NCBI GenBank assembly: GCA_977006965.1
Contig: OZ345377.1
Coordinates: 1,984,001-2,048,000, forward strand
DNA: 64,000 nt
Direction: 5' to 3'
Source of the DNA: Phymatolithon calcareum
Taxonomy: Eukaryota; Rhodophyta; Florideophyceae; Hapalidiales
Shown here: positions 34,858 to 45,683 of the stretch, piece after piece
Layout of the letters: the number at the start of each line of letters is the position of its first letter
Position numbering within the stretch: the first letter of the stretch is position 1
Position numbers and translations under genes: made by a program
Notes under the pieces: generated by a model
Databases searched by the model: none
What the model saw: the letters and a program-made list of their open reading frames with translations, nothing else
What the model was told of the DNA's origin: nothing

Positions 34858-35045
34858 CACACGAGAATTCGGTGAAGTCGTACCAACTCTCATGAACAAG
34901 CTTGAGTGTACCTTCAAAGATATCGACTAACAGAAGAGGAGACTAGTGAGACTGAAAAGGCACTTGACAAAGTACTATTCCTCACAACGATAGCAACGAG
35001 CCCGGGTTTTGAGGGCTTTAACAGAGTAACGGAGCTAGCAATAGG
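34858..35045 (+). mobile_element. Family A-like fragment inside the family C 3' UTR
   Basis: Between the family C stop (34830) and its terminus, a stretch encodes EFGEVVPTLMNKLE and RLTEEETSETEKALDKVLFL, the very C-terminus of a family A-type protein. It is followed by GATAGCAACGAGCCCGGGTT, which also occurs at 88-107 in the family A 3' UTR. The family C relative at 58732-58838 lacks it. Confidence 0.75.
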
Positions 35046-35094
35046 AACTACTGACGCTGAGGGCTTCTAAAATAAAAAACTTACAATTTCCCTT

Positions 35095-35366
35095 TTTCTG
35101 CTGTTCAGAGATTCAAGATACACCTCATTTCTGAGATGCCCAATACCTTTTGATGCGTCTTCAAGTCCTCCCGCCCTCGGCATCCTTCTGCGTGCTCTTA
35201 AGTATTCCGTTTTAGCAGCCTCAGGGCGAACTTTCCCGATTGGCATGTTTCCCCATCCCTTTGCTTGCGATAATGTTAGCGCATCATCTATCCTCAATTC
35301 TCGTAATACTTGCAGGGAACGTAACCGTCGAAAAGGCTTTCTGCACAGAGCTGGGATGATGAACAA
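35095..35366 (-). pseudogene. Family H non-LTR fragment
   Basis: The minus-strand peptide RRRMPRAGGLEDASKGIGHL aligns with the minus-strand family H peptide near 63540-63620 (YQGREDDL, then DVSKDIGYL). It is a short piece of the post-RT region. Confidence 0.45.
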
Positions 35367-35432
35367 GTTTGATTAAAAATTCTTTTCGTCAAATATGGGC
35401 TCTGGGCAATGCGAATGTGCTCGCCAGTTAAG

Positions 35433-36761
35433 AAGAAGAAGAAAAGTAGATTTTTATTTAAAAGTTACCAACGCATCTGCTGACGCTCGGGGCAGCTTTC
35501 CTAAGGCCAAGGGGTTTTGGCTAGATTCTGTCCTGAAGGGGTTTTCTTTTCTTGTTGGTTTGACGCGACTCAGTGGACCACAAAAACCCACCTCTGGTCT
35601 CCTTCGGGACCTCGAGGGGGAAAGTTACTCCCCTGTCCTGTGGCACGCTGTAATTTCAATTTGCGGGTAGTCCTTACTTGTCCACAGCCTGAAACATGGT
35701 TAGGAGCTCGTCGAGTGCTCGCTTAGTCCAGGCGCTGTCTTCTTTGGAGAGTCTGTCCTTTGCAAGGCCATTTATCACGTCTTCGATGGAATCTTTTCCA
35801 CATTGGCCGGTGAGTTCGATAAGGGTAGAGGTGCTCATTGGAGGGAACATTCCAAATGACCACTTGATGGCTAGTGTTCTATGTCTCCTTGAGTTGAAGA
35901 GAAGGTGCGGCGGTAACGACACTTTCGCGTGCGGTATAGGTCGTTTTTTCGACTTTTCCGCATCCTCTGCGGCCTCCAGTATCTTGTTTCTTTGGTATTT
36001 CTTGATGTTTTTCGTAGCTATTGTTTCGTTTGCTGCTTCGCACAGGAAACCATTCACTTTCGCATGGACAATATCTCTCTCCGCTTCTTGACGTTCCTTG
36101 TTCGCGATCTCTGTTGTTGGACCAGATATCAGCGCATCGCGTCTTCTTATCAATCTCTGCACAAATCGTCTTGCAAGGACGTCTCTTCTTACCTCGGGTT
36201 GGAGTATTCGGCACATGGCCCTGCACCTGTCCAAGCTTCTTTTTCCTGGTTTCCCAAGGATTTGCCCGAAAAACATAGATTCAACCTTCCTGACTTCCGA
36301 GGCGACCTTCGCGGTCCAAGGTGAGAGGTGAAGGGCATATTCCCATCTTGACTGCACAAGCGATTTGTACAGCCTAATCGCCCTCGCGGGATGGACCCCA
36401 TTACTAAACACGCCCAGCCGTCGGAGATACCCAAGCACATTTTTGGATTTCTTGATCCTGTCTGTCAGTTTGGTGTCTGAGACTCCCTGTTCCGTTAGTA
36501 TTTTACCTCCCGCAGAGTCTTTAGCCACCGCGCTGAGAGCCGGAAGCTGTGACCTGCCGTATCCTTCGTCCAAAGGATTACCCTTTTCTTGGTGTTCCAC
36601 ACCATACCGTTTCTCTGTGCCCACTTCGAGGCTAAATCAAGGATGATTTGGAGGCCTTCCACTGATTTTGCGGACAATTTCACGTCGTCTGCAAACATTT
36701 TGCATGGCTCGTTTGTGATATTCTTCGGAATGGAGTCTAGCGCAACGGCAAACGTGTCCAT
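35433..36761 (-). mobile_element. Family B non-LTR retrotransposon, 5'-truncated
   Basis: Flanked by TGCTCGCCAGTTAAG (35418-35432) and TGCTCGACAGTTAAG (36762-36776), a 15 bp TSD with one mismatch. The 3' UTR (35433-35673) ends ACTTTTAAATAAAAATCTAC with a CTT-repeat tail. Family B stubs with this end recur throughout 37.7-60.4 kb. Confidence 0.92.
35674..36624 (-). pseudogene. Family B ORF2, thumb and C-terminal domain
   Basis: Open frame with LGYLRRLGVFSNGVHPARAI, KSLVQSRWEYALHLSPWTAKV, RCRAMCRILQPEVRRDVLARRF, KKRPIPHAKVSLPPHLL and HRTLAIKWSFGMFPPMSTSTLIE, ending MFQAVDK. The preceding piece (36495-36761, another frame) holds the catalytic block KMFADDVKLSAKSVEGL and MVWNTKK, so one frameshift separates palm and thumb. 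Motif A and everything upstream are lost by truncation. Confidence 0.88.
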
Positions 36762-36915
36762 TGCTCGACAGTTAAGCAATTGCGAGGACCGAAATCACAT
36801 CATATTTTAGCGGTTCATACTCAGGATACAACAGGGAGCTAAGCGCCACTATCAGCAAGTGTGATTCGGCATTTTGACAACAATAGCATCTCGAGTTTTC
36901 TCTCATCATGAGTGA

Positions 36916-37504
36916 GCGGCGTATGAAACTACGCCTCGCACAAACATCAAGCAATATCAAAGACAAAAGATCCTGGAAGCTGCCACGAAAGTCGAAGAAG
37001 GAAAAAAACGCCCCATCCCGAGTATCAAGACCACACTGCCACCTCACTTTTGCTTCAAGTCAAGGAGGTACAGGACCCTGGCCATCAAATGGGCATTTGG
37101 AATGTTCCCGCCGATGAGCACCTCCGAGCTCATAGACCTAACTGGACAAACTGGAAAGGATGCTATCGAAGATCTCAAGTCAGGCCTATCAAAAGACAAG
37201 CTATCATATGAAGAAAGTGCTTTTACAAGGAGGGCACTCGACGAAATACTTGCCATGTATCAGGCGGCCAAGGCCACTCTCGAAACCTGAAACCCGCGAC
37301 TCAAGACAGTGGAATATTTTTCCCCCTCGAGGCTCTAAGCCAGAGGTAGGTTTTGATATTTCCGCCAGATCGTGTCGAAATCGACCACGCTAACATACAA
37401 GAACGATAGACCCTGTTTTTGGCCCAATGGCCTTCGCAAAGTTGCCCCAAGCGTCTGCAGATGCGTTGGTAACTTTTAAATAAAAAATTTACACTTCTTC
37501 TTCT
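36916..37504 (+). mobile_element. Family B non-LTR element, 5'-truncated
   Basis: Perfect 13 bp TSD TCATCATGAGTGA (36903-36915 and 37505-37517). It encodes KKRPIPSIKTTLPPHF, YRTLAIKWAFGMFPPMSTSELI and a C-terminus ending AKATLET (37290); the 5' part is in another frame. The 3' UTR (37291-37504) carries the family B hairpin (37325-37347) and a CTTCTTCTTC tail. Its orientation is opposite to the neighbour at 35433. Confidence 0.92.
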
Positions 37505-37626
37505 TCATCATGAGTGATGGTGTGCTAGGAGGCATAAAATTTCGTTTTCGTGCAAAACTTGAGCCACAACGTCTACCATGCCATACTCACACCCGAAAGA
37601 CTCTCAAATAATCTCCCTTGCAATAA

Positions 37627-37662
37627 TGTCTATTGCACGGAAGGTCCTCAATTGAGTACAAC
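37627..37662 (+). repeat. Lone piggyBac-like terminus (PB-f)
   Basis: ATGTCTATTGCACGGAAGG followed by TCCTCAATTGAG matches the PB-d left end through both the terminal and palindrome parts. No transposase sequence follows. TAGACACTA at 37843-37851 could be the other end of a short deleted copy carrying a family B stub. Confidence 0.5.
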
Positions 37663-37707
37663 AACTTCATATATCTTGCGCATTAGTAAGTGCCATTTAA
37701 TCTCTGT

Positions 37708-37842
37708 ACAATAGAAGAAGAAGAAGAAAGGTAGATGTTTATTTAAAAGTTATCAGCGCATCTGCTGACGCTTCGGGCAACTTTCCTAGTGCCAAAAGGT
37801 TTTGGCTGGATTCTGTCTATGGAAGAGTTTCATTTCTTGTAG
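37708..37842 (-). mobile_element. Family B 3' UTR stub
   Basis: Starts with a GAA repeat (the CTT tail on the minus strand), then the family B terminal signal, ending in the 3' UTR near GGAAGAGTTTCATTTC. No coding sequence; the TSD is not clear. Confidence 0.8.
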
Positions 37843-37979
37843 ACACTATTAGTAGTTTCCTACAATGCGTTAGTGCACTGTACCTAGAATGTACAGCCAC
37901 TTGGTCATGGACGACGACTGATCACCGACGGAGCTGTAATATTCCCGTCAGCTCCATCTAGGTGCTGACGTGCAGACAT

Positions 37980-38135
37980 GAAAAAGGACCACAGCATTGA
38001 GCTGGGATTTCAGAAAGGGAAGAGTACGGAGCTCGCAATATTGAGGGCACTGGAACTACAAAACGAGGGCAGCGATGCACCGCTGTATTGGACCTGAAGG
38101 CAACGCACGACAAATGTCCATGTGGCGGAAATTTT
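37980..38135 (+). pseudogene. Non-LTR RT fragment (family D-like)
   Basis: ELGFQKGKSTELAILRALEL and a frameshifted VLDLKATHD match the RT block at 7391-7500 of family D. Isolated 150 bp fragment. Confidence 0.65.
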
Positions 38136-38549
38136 CCCTCAACAGAGCGGCACTTTTCCCTTAACCCTCTCGTACTGCACATCCATTTCTGGACAAATCT
38201 GTCCTGTATGGGTCATTCTTATTTTGTGGATACTTTTTGCAGATTTTATTGTTAAAATAATTCAATGATAGTCTATTTCGAGTCTTAAATTCCACCTTTC
38301 GAGGTAATGATCGCTGTTACTGAGCCCCAGCACCATTTTACTACCTTCGTCGTACCATTAGGGTCTTAGGAATGTTATGTTTGCAGTTTTTCAGAGCATG
38401 AGTAAGTTTTGTTGGATCTATACTGTAGAGAGTGACGTACACAGGAAGGAAGCAGTTCAGAAGCTTTACCATCAGAATCACAGAGAGCGCATACATTTTG
38501 ACACCGTCAAGTTCTCGGATTGGACGTCCGCTGCAAGGGAAGCACAAAG

Positions 38550-38900
38550 ATGGATGGCTCTGAAGAGCCCCCGCGCTCCTTCGTTGTGCAGGTAGGAACG
38601 GGTTCCATCTCTATAACTTCATCAACATCATTTTCGGATCCAGCAGGCTCTAAACGGAAAGACCGGATGTGGCCTGGAAAAGCATTGGAGGATTGCTTGA
38701 GATCCTTGAGACTCCCTACAGCGGGAAGTCTTTCCTGCAAGAAAGACCGTCTAAAACGGTGGGCAGAAACACAATTTTCTGCGGACGGGACAGCTTTAGA
38801 AGAAGATGTTCGCTCGTTACGAACTAAACAATTCGCTCTCAGAGAGTTGAAGAAGCGTGGCCGAAAAAGAAAGTCTCCAGACACATTGCCCACTATCTAA
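38550..38900 (+). CDS. Unrecognised small ORF (116 codons)
   Basis: Starts at ATG 38550 and ends TAA 38898-38900. The product is Ser-rich at the N-terminus and strongly basic at the C-terminus (LRELKKRGRKRK). I know no homologue, and a similar-length frame exists on the opposite strand. It may be non-coding. Confidence 0.2.
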   Translation: MDGSEEPPRSFVVQVGTGSISITSSTSFSDPAGSKRKDRMWPGKALEDCLRSLRLPTAGSLSCKKDRLKRWAETQFSADGTALEEDVRSLRTKQFALRELKKRGRKRKSPDTLPTI

Positions 38901-39109
38901 GACTCATGGAAGTTGGAATCTTGCCAGTTGTACGTTCGTAGAGCACTATTGATCTCCGGTGATATCCCGTTGCGCGATCCTTCATCTACACGGCGAGAAT
39001 AACCCATGCGACGAGCTAGTATGTACCGCTAATGACAGCGGTACAAATCAGAACTGTACCTTCCAGTCGAATTCATGGAGCTCTCTCTCCAGACCACCTT
39101 CTGCGATAC

Positions 39110-39379
39110 CTATTCCTCTGCTCCATGATACGACTCTAGTTTTTCTGGGTTGAGAAGTGTCAAGAGCAAAACAAAGTCCTCAATTGATCCTCCCATTCCT
39201 CCATCTGCGACTGCCTTCATAATATACATTCCTATCTGCATGGCGACCGATCGTGAATGCTCTGTTTTGAAGGCACTAAGAGCAAACATGGCTCTCTCGT
39301 GGTCTGCCAAAGCTCCTCTCATCATGAAAACACATTTCCCATCCAGGCCGCAATGACTTATAGTCAGATCGTAGCTCAT
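39110..39379 (-). CDS. Unrecognised small ORF (89 codons)
   Basis: From ATG at 39379 (minus), a mixed-composition peptide with GLDGKCVFMMRGALADHERAMF and SVAMQIGMYIMKAVADGG, predicted helical. The composition looks more protein-like than most short frames here, but there is no recognised domain and no paralogue in the window. Confidence 0.25.
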   Translation of the reverse strand: MSYDLTISHCGLDGKCVFMMRGALADHERAMFALSAFKTEHSRSVAMQIGMYIMKAVADGGMGGSIEDFVLLLTLLNPEKLESYHGAEE

Positions 39380-39591
39380 TTGGTACACAGATGAAGCGCA
39401 AAGGACACGCAGGCCGAAAAGCTCAGTTTAGGGGCCAAATTCGAATGTTTTGCTCGATGTAGAACTGCCCGTATCTTTTTTTTCAGCCGATTTTGTGAAA
39501 ACGAAAAAAATTGGTCCAGGTACTGTGCTTAAGAAGACATCCACCTTGAAATAATATCCGAACGCGCAACTGCTAACTGTCTACATCATCT

Positions 39592-39805
39592 TTTTTTTTT
39601 TTCCTTTCAAGTTTATTTAAAAGCCCCACAGACTTCCGAAGATATGGGCAAGGCTTCCTCTGGTGCTACCTACCTTTGTGTAGCTCACAAAACGTCCACT
39701 AGAATCGCAGACGGGAAAACTTAGGACTCAAAGTAGTCCTATCTCAGTCCTCTACGGGATTGTTGGTGCTTGGACTCGACCACTTTTTGCCTTGCATTCT
39801 GCGGA
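39592..39805 (-). mobile_element. Family D stub, 214 bp
   Basis: Perfect 14 bp TSD TGTCTACATCATCT (39578-39591 and 39806-39819). Contains only 3' UTR, with an A-rich tail on the minus strand (T run 39591-39602). Nearly identical to 9921-10125. Confidence 0.93.
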
Positions 39806-39988
39806 TGTCTACATCATCTGAACGAATAGGCATATTTGGACACGAAAATCGCGGCTTTGCTTGTAGCTTCGCGTACCCTGCGCGAACTCACTCCAAACTT
39901 GTTCAGTACGAGCGCATACACATGGGGAAGGACAGGAAATACTCTATGACGTGTTTTGATTCGCGTGGGCCTCGCAAAAGAATTATTT

Positions 39989-41962
39989 TACTGTGTCCCA
40001 ATAAACCTCAATTGTAGCAGTACGAGGGGGTTAATTGAGGGAATGAGAATCATTTAATTTTTGGAAACGAAAGCTACTTACTATAAGCCTTGTTAAAAGC
40101 ATCAAGCTCATGGATGTGTTCAACATGCGTAGCAAAACAGTTTCTGCCAGTTGAAGTTCCACATACATAGATTGCGGCGCCATCAATCCTATTCCATGAT
40201 GAGCACACGAGGGTCATTTTCTTGAATCTCCCACCTCGGCAATTCTTTTGCCCAACAAATGTAGCCATCATGACATCCGCTGTCATCACTTCTTTTTCTT
40301 GGGAGTAAAGTGGCTTGCCACGCTGCTCTCGAATGAAAAATTACTTTCTGGGGGGACTGAACTTTAACAAGTAAAGCCCGCGTCACACGATAAAGATGAG
40401 TTGCTCGCCCGGTACTTCACATTACCTTTGCTGTGTCATGTTCTGTCGATAATCTGCATGGCCACCAAAGAATAGGAGCCAGCCAACACCCACGAAAATT
40501 GCAAGATGACTTTAATGACCCCTATGAACTATAGACGCATTTGTTGTATCTCTGCAGATTCAGCACTTGTCAAGAATGAATCCGCACATATAATGAGCCT
40601 TATGCCGGAGTATGCGGTCACAAGACAGCACAGAAGTGCTATACCATGAACCATCTCGCCTTCAAAATCTCTTTGACACTGTGCGCTTTCTGGGTCATTA
40701 ATTTCATGACATCGGCAGAACCTTGGCCGAGCGATCAGCGGTACTACGAAGACTACGTGTCGCCATTTTCACTTACTTGCACGCTGAATGAAATCCACCG
40801 GAGGTGTTCGGCGAATGGCGTCGCAGTGTTTGAAGAAGACGGGGCCGGGGAGATGCCTCTTCGGCCTTGCATTCTTCCAGAAAGCGCTCTCAGCGCGGAA
40901 CTCGACCCTTGACATGAGGACGAGTATTTCGAAGAACTTAATCAGCTCTCTCAATGTAGTCTCTTTTCGTCCTTTTCTCTTACCTTAGCAGATGTTCAAG
41001 AAGCAATTTTTTGGACGTGAACTTGAAGAAACGTTGTCATGACGCAATCGCACTTCGTTGAAGTCCAATACCACCATTTTCGGATAAGAAGTCTCATTTA
41101 GAATGCAAAGTATCCAGAACAGAGAGGAAACTCGTCCATCTATCGGACATAGAGGTTTTCGATCCTACCATGGCACCCCATGAGCGCCAGTTGTCGGCTC
41201 GTAGTCGGGGATGACGAAATGAAGTTCCACGTCCGCTGTTTGATTCCAAGGGCCCTGCAAGACGTAGGCGAGAGATCGTGGAAGAGGGATTTCAGAGCTT
41301 CTGTTGATTGTATGGAGGTATGTGTTGCCTTCTGTCGAGAATGTGGTTGATATTGAACAGAGAACTCGGTGTTTGGCGCAGAAGATTGGCGACCGCGAAT
41401 ACTGAAAGCCGGCTTTCGTAGTACAGATTCTTGCCGGCTGGGACTCGATACAAGCATTCGAGAGGAAGAAGCACCTTCGTCAACCTTTCCTGTCTTGACG
41501 TTAACAATCTTGGCAGTCTTAATCTCAGTCTTTTCGATCGGTTTCTGAACCAGGACCCATTTCACCTGAAGTGACGTGCTCGTGCGACCCATGATTCCTC
41601 GACGAGTACCTCTTGAACCGTGCAGTTCAGATTTTTTGATGTGGAAAACGCTCCATATAGTCGGCAGCAGTCTGCAAGACGGGTCACCGATGTTTCTTTG
41701 GTGTGTAAGGCTGCACCGACCACTCGGCAAGGGTCTTTTTCCCGCGGCATGGCAGATGTGTTTTTCCCGGGTGGCGAGCATATTTTCTTTCCTACCGCCG
41801 AACGACGCGACTTTAAGGTAGTAAACGGGGTACTCCTCACCAAGAACAAAAGGTCGTCCTTCCGAATCTGGCAATTTAAAGCTGTTCCGCATTCTTTTTA
41901 AAAACTTTTTGAGATTTATATCCACCCTCAATTGAGGGTTTTCGTCACATAGACACTAGGCA
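39989..41962 (-). mobile_element. PB-e, piggyBac-like DNA transposon
   Basis: The right terminus is typical (CCTCAATTGAGG, then CACATAGACACTAG ending near 41962); the left one is degenerate (TACTGTGTCCCA, then CCTCAATTG). It is minus-oriented and about the same length as PB-d. Both flanks are other mobile sequence. Confidence 0.78.
41140..41892 (-). pseudogene. PB-e transposase, N-terminal part
   Basis: The longest open PB frame, with ATG at 41892. HICHAAGKRPLPSGR, LLPTIWSVFHIKK, KIVNVKTGKVDEGASSSR and DLSPTSCRALGIKQ align with PB-d. The frame stops at 41140. The rest follows in other frames: LRELIKFFEILVLMSRVEFRAESAFWK (40770-40950, piggyBac-like helical signature) and the C-terminal Cys-rich AIYVCGTSTGRNCFATHVEHIH (40100-40175). 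No complete DDE core can be read, so it is inactive. Confidence 0.65.
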
Positions 41963-42069
41963 ACACCTGCAAGAGCGAATGAGAGGGCTTCTTCCGCAAG
42001 ACTTATGCGCGATGATCGAGTCATTCTTGATGATTCCTGGATATCCTCGATTGGGGACCCGCAGCGGAC

Positions 42070-43432
42070 ATGATTTCTAATTGACAGAGGAGTACCTCAG
42101 GGGTTCCATCTGAGCCCAAGTTTGTACAATCTTTTCATGGACGAATTCACAGAAAGTATAAGCCAAGTGCCACAAGAAGTCGCCAATGTAGCCGCAGTCC
42201 TCTTTGCGGACGATGTTCTCCTATTGGCAAAGGCACCAGCGAGACTACAGAGACTGTTAAATATAGCATCGAAATGGACAAGGGACATACAGATGATTTG
42301 GAACACGAAAGCTGGGAAGAGCGAAGTTCTTCTCTCGGACGGCACAAGATCATCCGTTTTCAAGCTTGCAGGGAAAACGATGGCAAACGTCAAAGAACTC
42401 TTATACCTTGGTATCTCAATCAGCAAGTAGAAAGTTTCCGCCACAAAAACGCTTGAGCGAATCCGAGAGGCCAAGATCGCCGGCTATCAACTGAGGTTCC
42501 TGGGTGGCTCGTTTCGGGCACTCAGCCCCTTAAAAGCAGTGAAGACCTACAAGGCGTTGATATAACCAAGATGGGAGTATGCCATGCACATGACGCCATG
42601 GAAGCCGAGAGTCCAGACAGCAATCACAGAAGTTGAGAAGACATTTTTCTCACAACTATTCGGTCCAATATCGAAAAACCTCTACGTCAGACTTTTGGGA
42701 GACCTGAGGTGGTTTTTTGTAGTCCACTGAATCGTGTTATACCATAAGATAAGAAACTCTTCAATATACAGAATCCAGCCAAACCTCTTGGCCCTGGGAA
42801 AGTTGCCCCAAGCGTCAACAGATGCGTTGGTATCTTTTGAATAAAAATCTACTCTTCTTCTTCTATGTCAGACTTCGCCTTCTTTGCCGAATTCACAATG
42901 GCGAAATCAGGCGACTTGTTTTAGCTCTCAGAATGCTGGAACGAGCCTGATCAAAGAAAAGGAGACTTCTGGCCGTCCCCAATCGAAGAAAGAGGCGTGG
43001 AGGAACTCCAATGGGTTAGTCGAGACATATCGGCAATGTTTCATTACGACGTTTTCGAGACCGCACTGACTTTCCGCAAATAGGGAGTTTCAGCAAAATC
43101 GATGCAGAAATTGCTCTTCAAAGAAGGAGACATCTTGGAGTCCAACAGAAAGAGGAAAATCCCGTACTATCACCATTGGTCCACCCCGGCGATCATCAGA
43201 CTCCCGAAAACAAGGCACCGCCAATTAGCGGTAAAGTGGGCATTCGGTCGATTCCCTCCAATGAGCACATCACTTCTCGCAGACAATGTCGGTGATACTG
43301 TACCAACCCTCATGAGCTACCTCGAGGAATACCTCGGCAGATATCAACTATCCAAAGAGGAGATTAATATAAGGGAAAATCTCTAGACAACCTACTCATC
43401 TTTACTATCGTCTTTTATAACGACATGGAATA
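42070..43432 (+). pseudogene. Family A reverse transcriptase and C-terminal domain, degraded
   Basis: GVPQGFHLSPSLYNLFMDEF, AVLFADDVLLLAKAP (catalytic FADD about 42206-42217), MIWNTKAGKSEVLL, IAGYQLRFLG, PRWEYAMHMTPW and VEKTFFSQLFGPISKN precede the B insertion. After it come VRLRLLCRI-like sequence, RMLERA, SNRKRKIPY, HRQLAVKWAFGRFPPMSTSLL and FYNDME ending at 43432. Stops at 42065, 42428 and 42565 and frame changes are present. This is the only family A copy here that includes the RT palm. Confidence 0.85.
42695..42861 (+). mobile_element. Family B stub inside family A ORF2
   Basis: TSD TCTACGTCAGACTT (42681-42694) and TCTATGTCAGACTT (42862-42875), one mismatch. 167 bp of 3' UTR ending in CTTCTTCTTCT. 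Removing it rejoins the family A coding sequence. Confidence 0.92.
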
Positions 43433-43852
43433 GACAAAGCGTCAATTGATCTGCGACCCTGAGCCCTATAGAACATCTGACCAGTCGACCTCAAGCTTTT
43501 CCCTTCGCCTTTTTTCGGGGAGAGGGTTTTTGCAGCTAGGGCTTCGACTTTAACCTGGATTACATGGATGATCGACGCTACAGAGCTTAGCTGCTGAAAC
43601 GCATCTCCCTTGCGGTCTCATGAGTGCTGCTGAAGGCGTTTAATAAATTTCAAATTCAAAAATAACTCTCCAAGAAGGAAAAATAGGTAACTGCAGATAC
43701 ATGGCAGCGGTTGCTGGTTCCTCTGTCGCAATTAATTGGAGTTATTGAGAAGGTATCATTTGTCCCAAATGGAGGAAAGTCGGCGCCTTTCTAGGCATAT
43801 TCTACTGGCATTGAAAATTTTCAGCTTCCTCAATCAGAATTACAATCGAGAC

Positions 43853-44305
43853 TGTGACTTGAGCATGTTCATATCTTCGAATGGCGTAACAGAAACTTCT
43901 ACGCTTTCCAAAATAGATGCTGCACAGAATCGATTGATGGTTCTCGGAAACATCGGACTCCACGGAAAAGGCTTCACACCCTTGACATGCTTAAGACTAT
44001 ATAAGGCGCTCGTCCGGCCAATGACGGAGTATCTTCTCCCGTTCGCAGACCTGACCAGTAAAATCATACGCAGACAGGACGCTCTAGAGAGCAACCTGTT
44101 CTGGAGAATGTTCGGCACCTGGTGCAAGAATATGCAGGCACGCTTTCGAGTAATATGCCGCCTGGAGTCCATTCAACTACGCCAAACGCATTTGAGCTCC
44201 AGGTTCATAACAGCACAGAAATTTCGAAGAAAACAGGCACTTGAGCTTCCCAAGAGCACAACACGACTGGCAATATTGAACGCGACAAATGATGTTCTCC
44301 ACTAA
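43853..44305 (+). pseudogene. Family E ORF2 thumb fragment
   Basis: Open frame with LRLYKALVRPMTEYLLPFADL, LESNLFWRMFGTWCKNM and FRVICRLESIQLRQTHL. It is less damaged than the first copy (the stops at 14493 and 14518 there are absent here). No palm is present. Confidence 0.8.
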
Positions 44306-44762
44306 GCTCTTCACTGTACCTCTACAGAGGTATTTGCGTGCGACCTAGATGCCACCATAAATGTAGACGCAAGAACGCAGAAGAAGGCGAAGGAAGAATG
44401 GAATGCATGTATCCCTCCTAAAGGCGCTAGACAGGAGGGCCGGTGCCCTCCTCAGCCCATCAAGAACGAGCTACCACCATTTCTCACCCTCAAAAAAGCG
44501 AAGCACATGCTTCTTTGCACGCACTGGTTATCACACCGCGTCCCATACTCCTGGCAAGAGCAAGCAAGAAACGAAGATTTCGAACTAGACGAAGCCCTCA
44601 AGGATACATCAAAGTTAATGCCCAAACGACAACTTTCCGATATTCAAAATGAGATTCCGGAAATGGCCGTTGATGCTGTCCAAAGAAAATGTCCGAAACC
44701 TCTCTCAGGTGCAATGATAATTGACAAAGGGAGCTTCAATTAACAGAAATCCAATCCAATCC
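43853..44762 (+). mobile_element. Family E non-LTR element, copy 2, inside family F
   Basis: Homologous to 14220-15195. It ends with the same GACAAAGGGAGCTTCAATTAA signal and a TCCAATCC tail (44746-44762). Flanks AATCAGAATTAC and GATCGAAATTTC may be a decayed TSD. Confidence 0.8.
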
Positions 44763-44853
44763 GATCGAAATTTCGTAGAATCACGTCAATGGCTCTAGCC
44801 ACGTCAATCTCTTCTGCCGGGATCCGTGTAGGCTTCTTCAGGATACTGCTGAG

Positions 44854-44935
44854 TTTTTTTTCCTTTCAAGTTTAATTAAAAGCCCCACAGACTTCCGAAG
44901 ATATGGGCAAGGCTTCCTCTGATGCTACCTACCTT
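44854..44935 (-). mobile_element. Family D stub, 82 bp
   Basis: Perfect 13 bp TSD GGATACTGCTGAG (44841-44853 and 44936-44948). Only the last 70 bp of the family D 3' UTR plus tail were copied. Confidence 0.93.
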
Positions 44936-45059
44936 GGATACTGCTGAGTGCTCCAACTACCTATGCTCCTTGACTGCACATTTCTTCAATTAACTTCTGT
45001 GGGTTTCTCGGAAAATGGCCAACAAACTATCTTGCGCAAAGAATTCGTAATGAAACGGA

Positions 45060-45380
45060 TTTATTGAGAAGGTACTATGTGTCCCGACTGGAGGAAAGTC
45101 GGCACCTTTCTAGGCATATTCTATTAGCATTGAAAATTCAGCTTCCTTAATCGGAATTACATAGAATCACGTCAATGGCTCTAGCCACGTCAATCTCTTC
45201 TGTTGAGGTCCACGAAGGCTTCTTCAGGATTCTGTTGAGTGTTCCAACTGCCCATGATCCTTGCCTGCCCACTTCTTCAATTAACTTCTGTGGGCTTCTC
45301 GGAAAATGGCCTAAAACCACCTTGCACAAAGAAGCGCAAAGAATTCTGTGTCTACTTTCTTTCATCCTCACTGCTTGGTG
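45060..45380 (-). pseudogene. Family F non-LTR C-terminal end, copy 2
   Basis: Minus-strand peptide SRHRILCASLCKVVLGHFPRSPQKLIEEVG...LNRILKKPSWTSTEEIDVARAIDVIL fits the common C-terminal domain (GRFPP..ST..L and a terminal helix). It lies head to tail with copy 1. Family F is seen only as 3' ends here. Confidence 0.65.
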
Positions 45381-45683
45381 CGGTAGACTATTCTTGGCGA
45401 ACGAAATTTTCCTGGTGCGGTGCTCTTCTTGCTGCTCCGATACTTGCCGGAGGCCAGCTTGTTCCTCTGTCGAAAACTCACGCTTTGTAGGACAAGTACT
45501 ACATCAACTCCGGTGGTACAAGCATTCAAATTTGTGCACGATCAATGCACAGTATGTACATTCATTCACCAGGGCCATGCTCAACAAATCAAAGCACAAG
45601 AATAGTACTCTCGTGCAAATATTTTGTTCTTCCGTCTGTGGAACGATATTCCACGAAGAATTGTTCGTGCAGAAGTGCGTGAC

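Larger units (their letters stand above)
29596..35089 (+). mobile_element. Family C non-LTR retrotransposon, nearly full length
   Basis: Two ORFs (ORF1 Gag-like; ORF2 APE endonuclease plus RT), then a 3' end GGGCTTCTAAAATAAA and ACTTACAATTTCCC. The same terminus occurs at 56597-56697 and 58775-58838. It is the only copy here that retains the 5' coding half. No convincing flanking duplication was found, and the 5' boundary is a guess based on the first start codon. Confidence 0.8.
41967..43665 (+). mobile_element. Family A non-LTR element, longest A copy, interrupted by a family B stub
   Basis: Starts inside the RT next to PB-e and runs to the family A 3' end with stem-loop (43501-43526), CTGAAACGCATCTCCCTT and TTTAATAAATTTCAAATTC. 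A family B stub occupies 42695-42861. Confidence 0.88.
43736..45050 (-). mobile_element. Family F non-LTR 3' region, copy 1, carrying E and D insertions
   Basis: Pieces 43736-43852, 44763-44853 and 44936-45050 read in order as one copy of the uninterrupted unit at 45060-45380 (shared GGAGGAAAGTCGGC, CACGTCAATGGCTCTAGCCA, CTTCTGTGGG). The insertions are family E (43853-44762) and family D (44854-44935). Confidence 0.82.
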
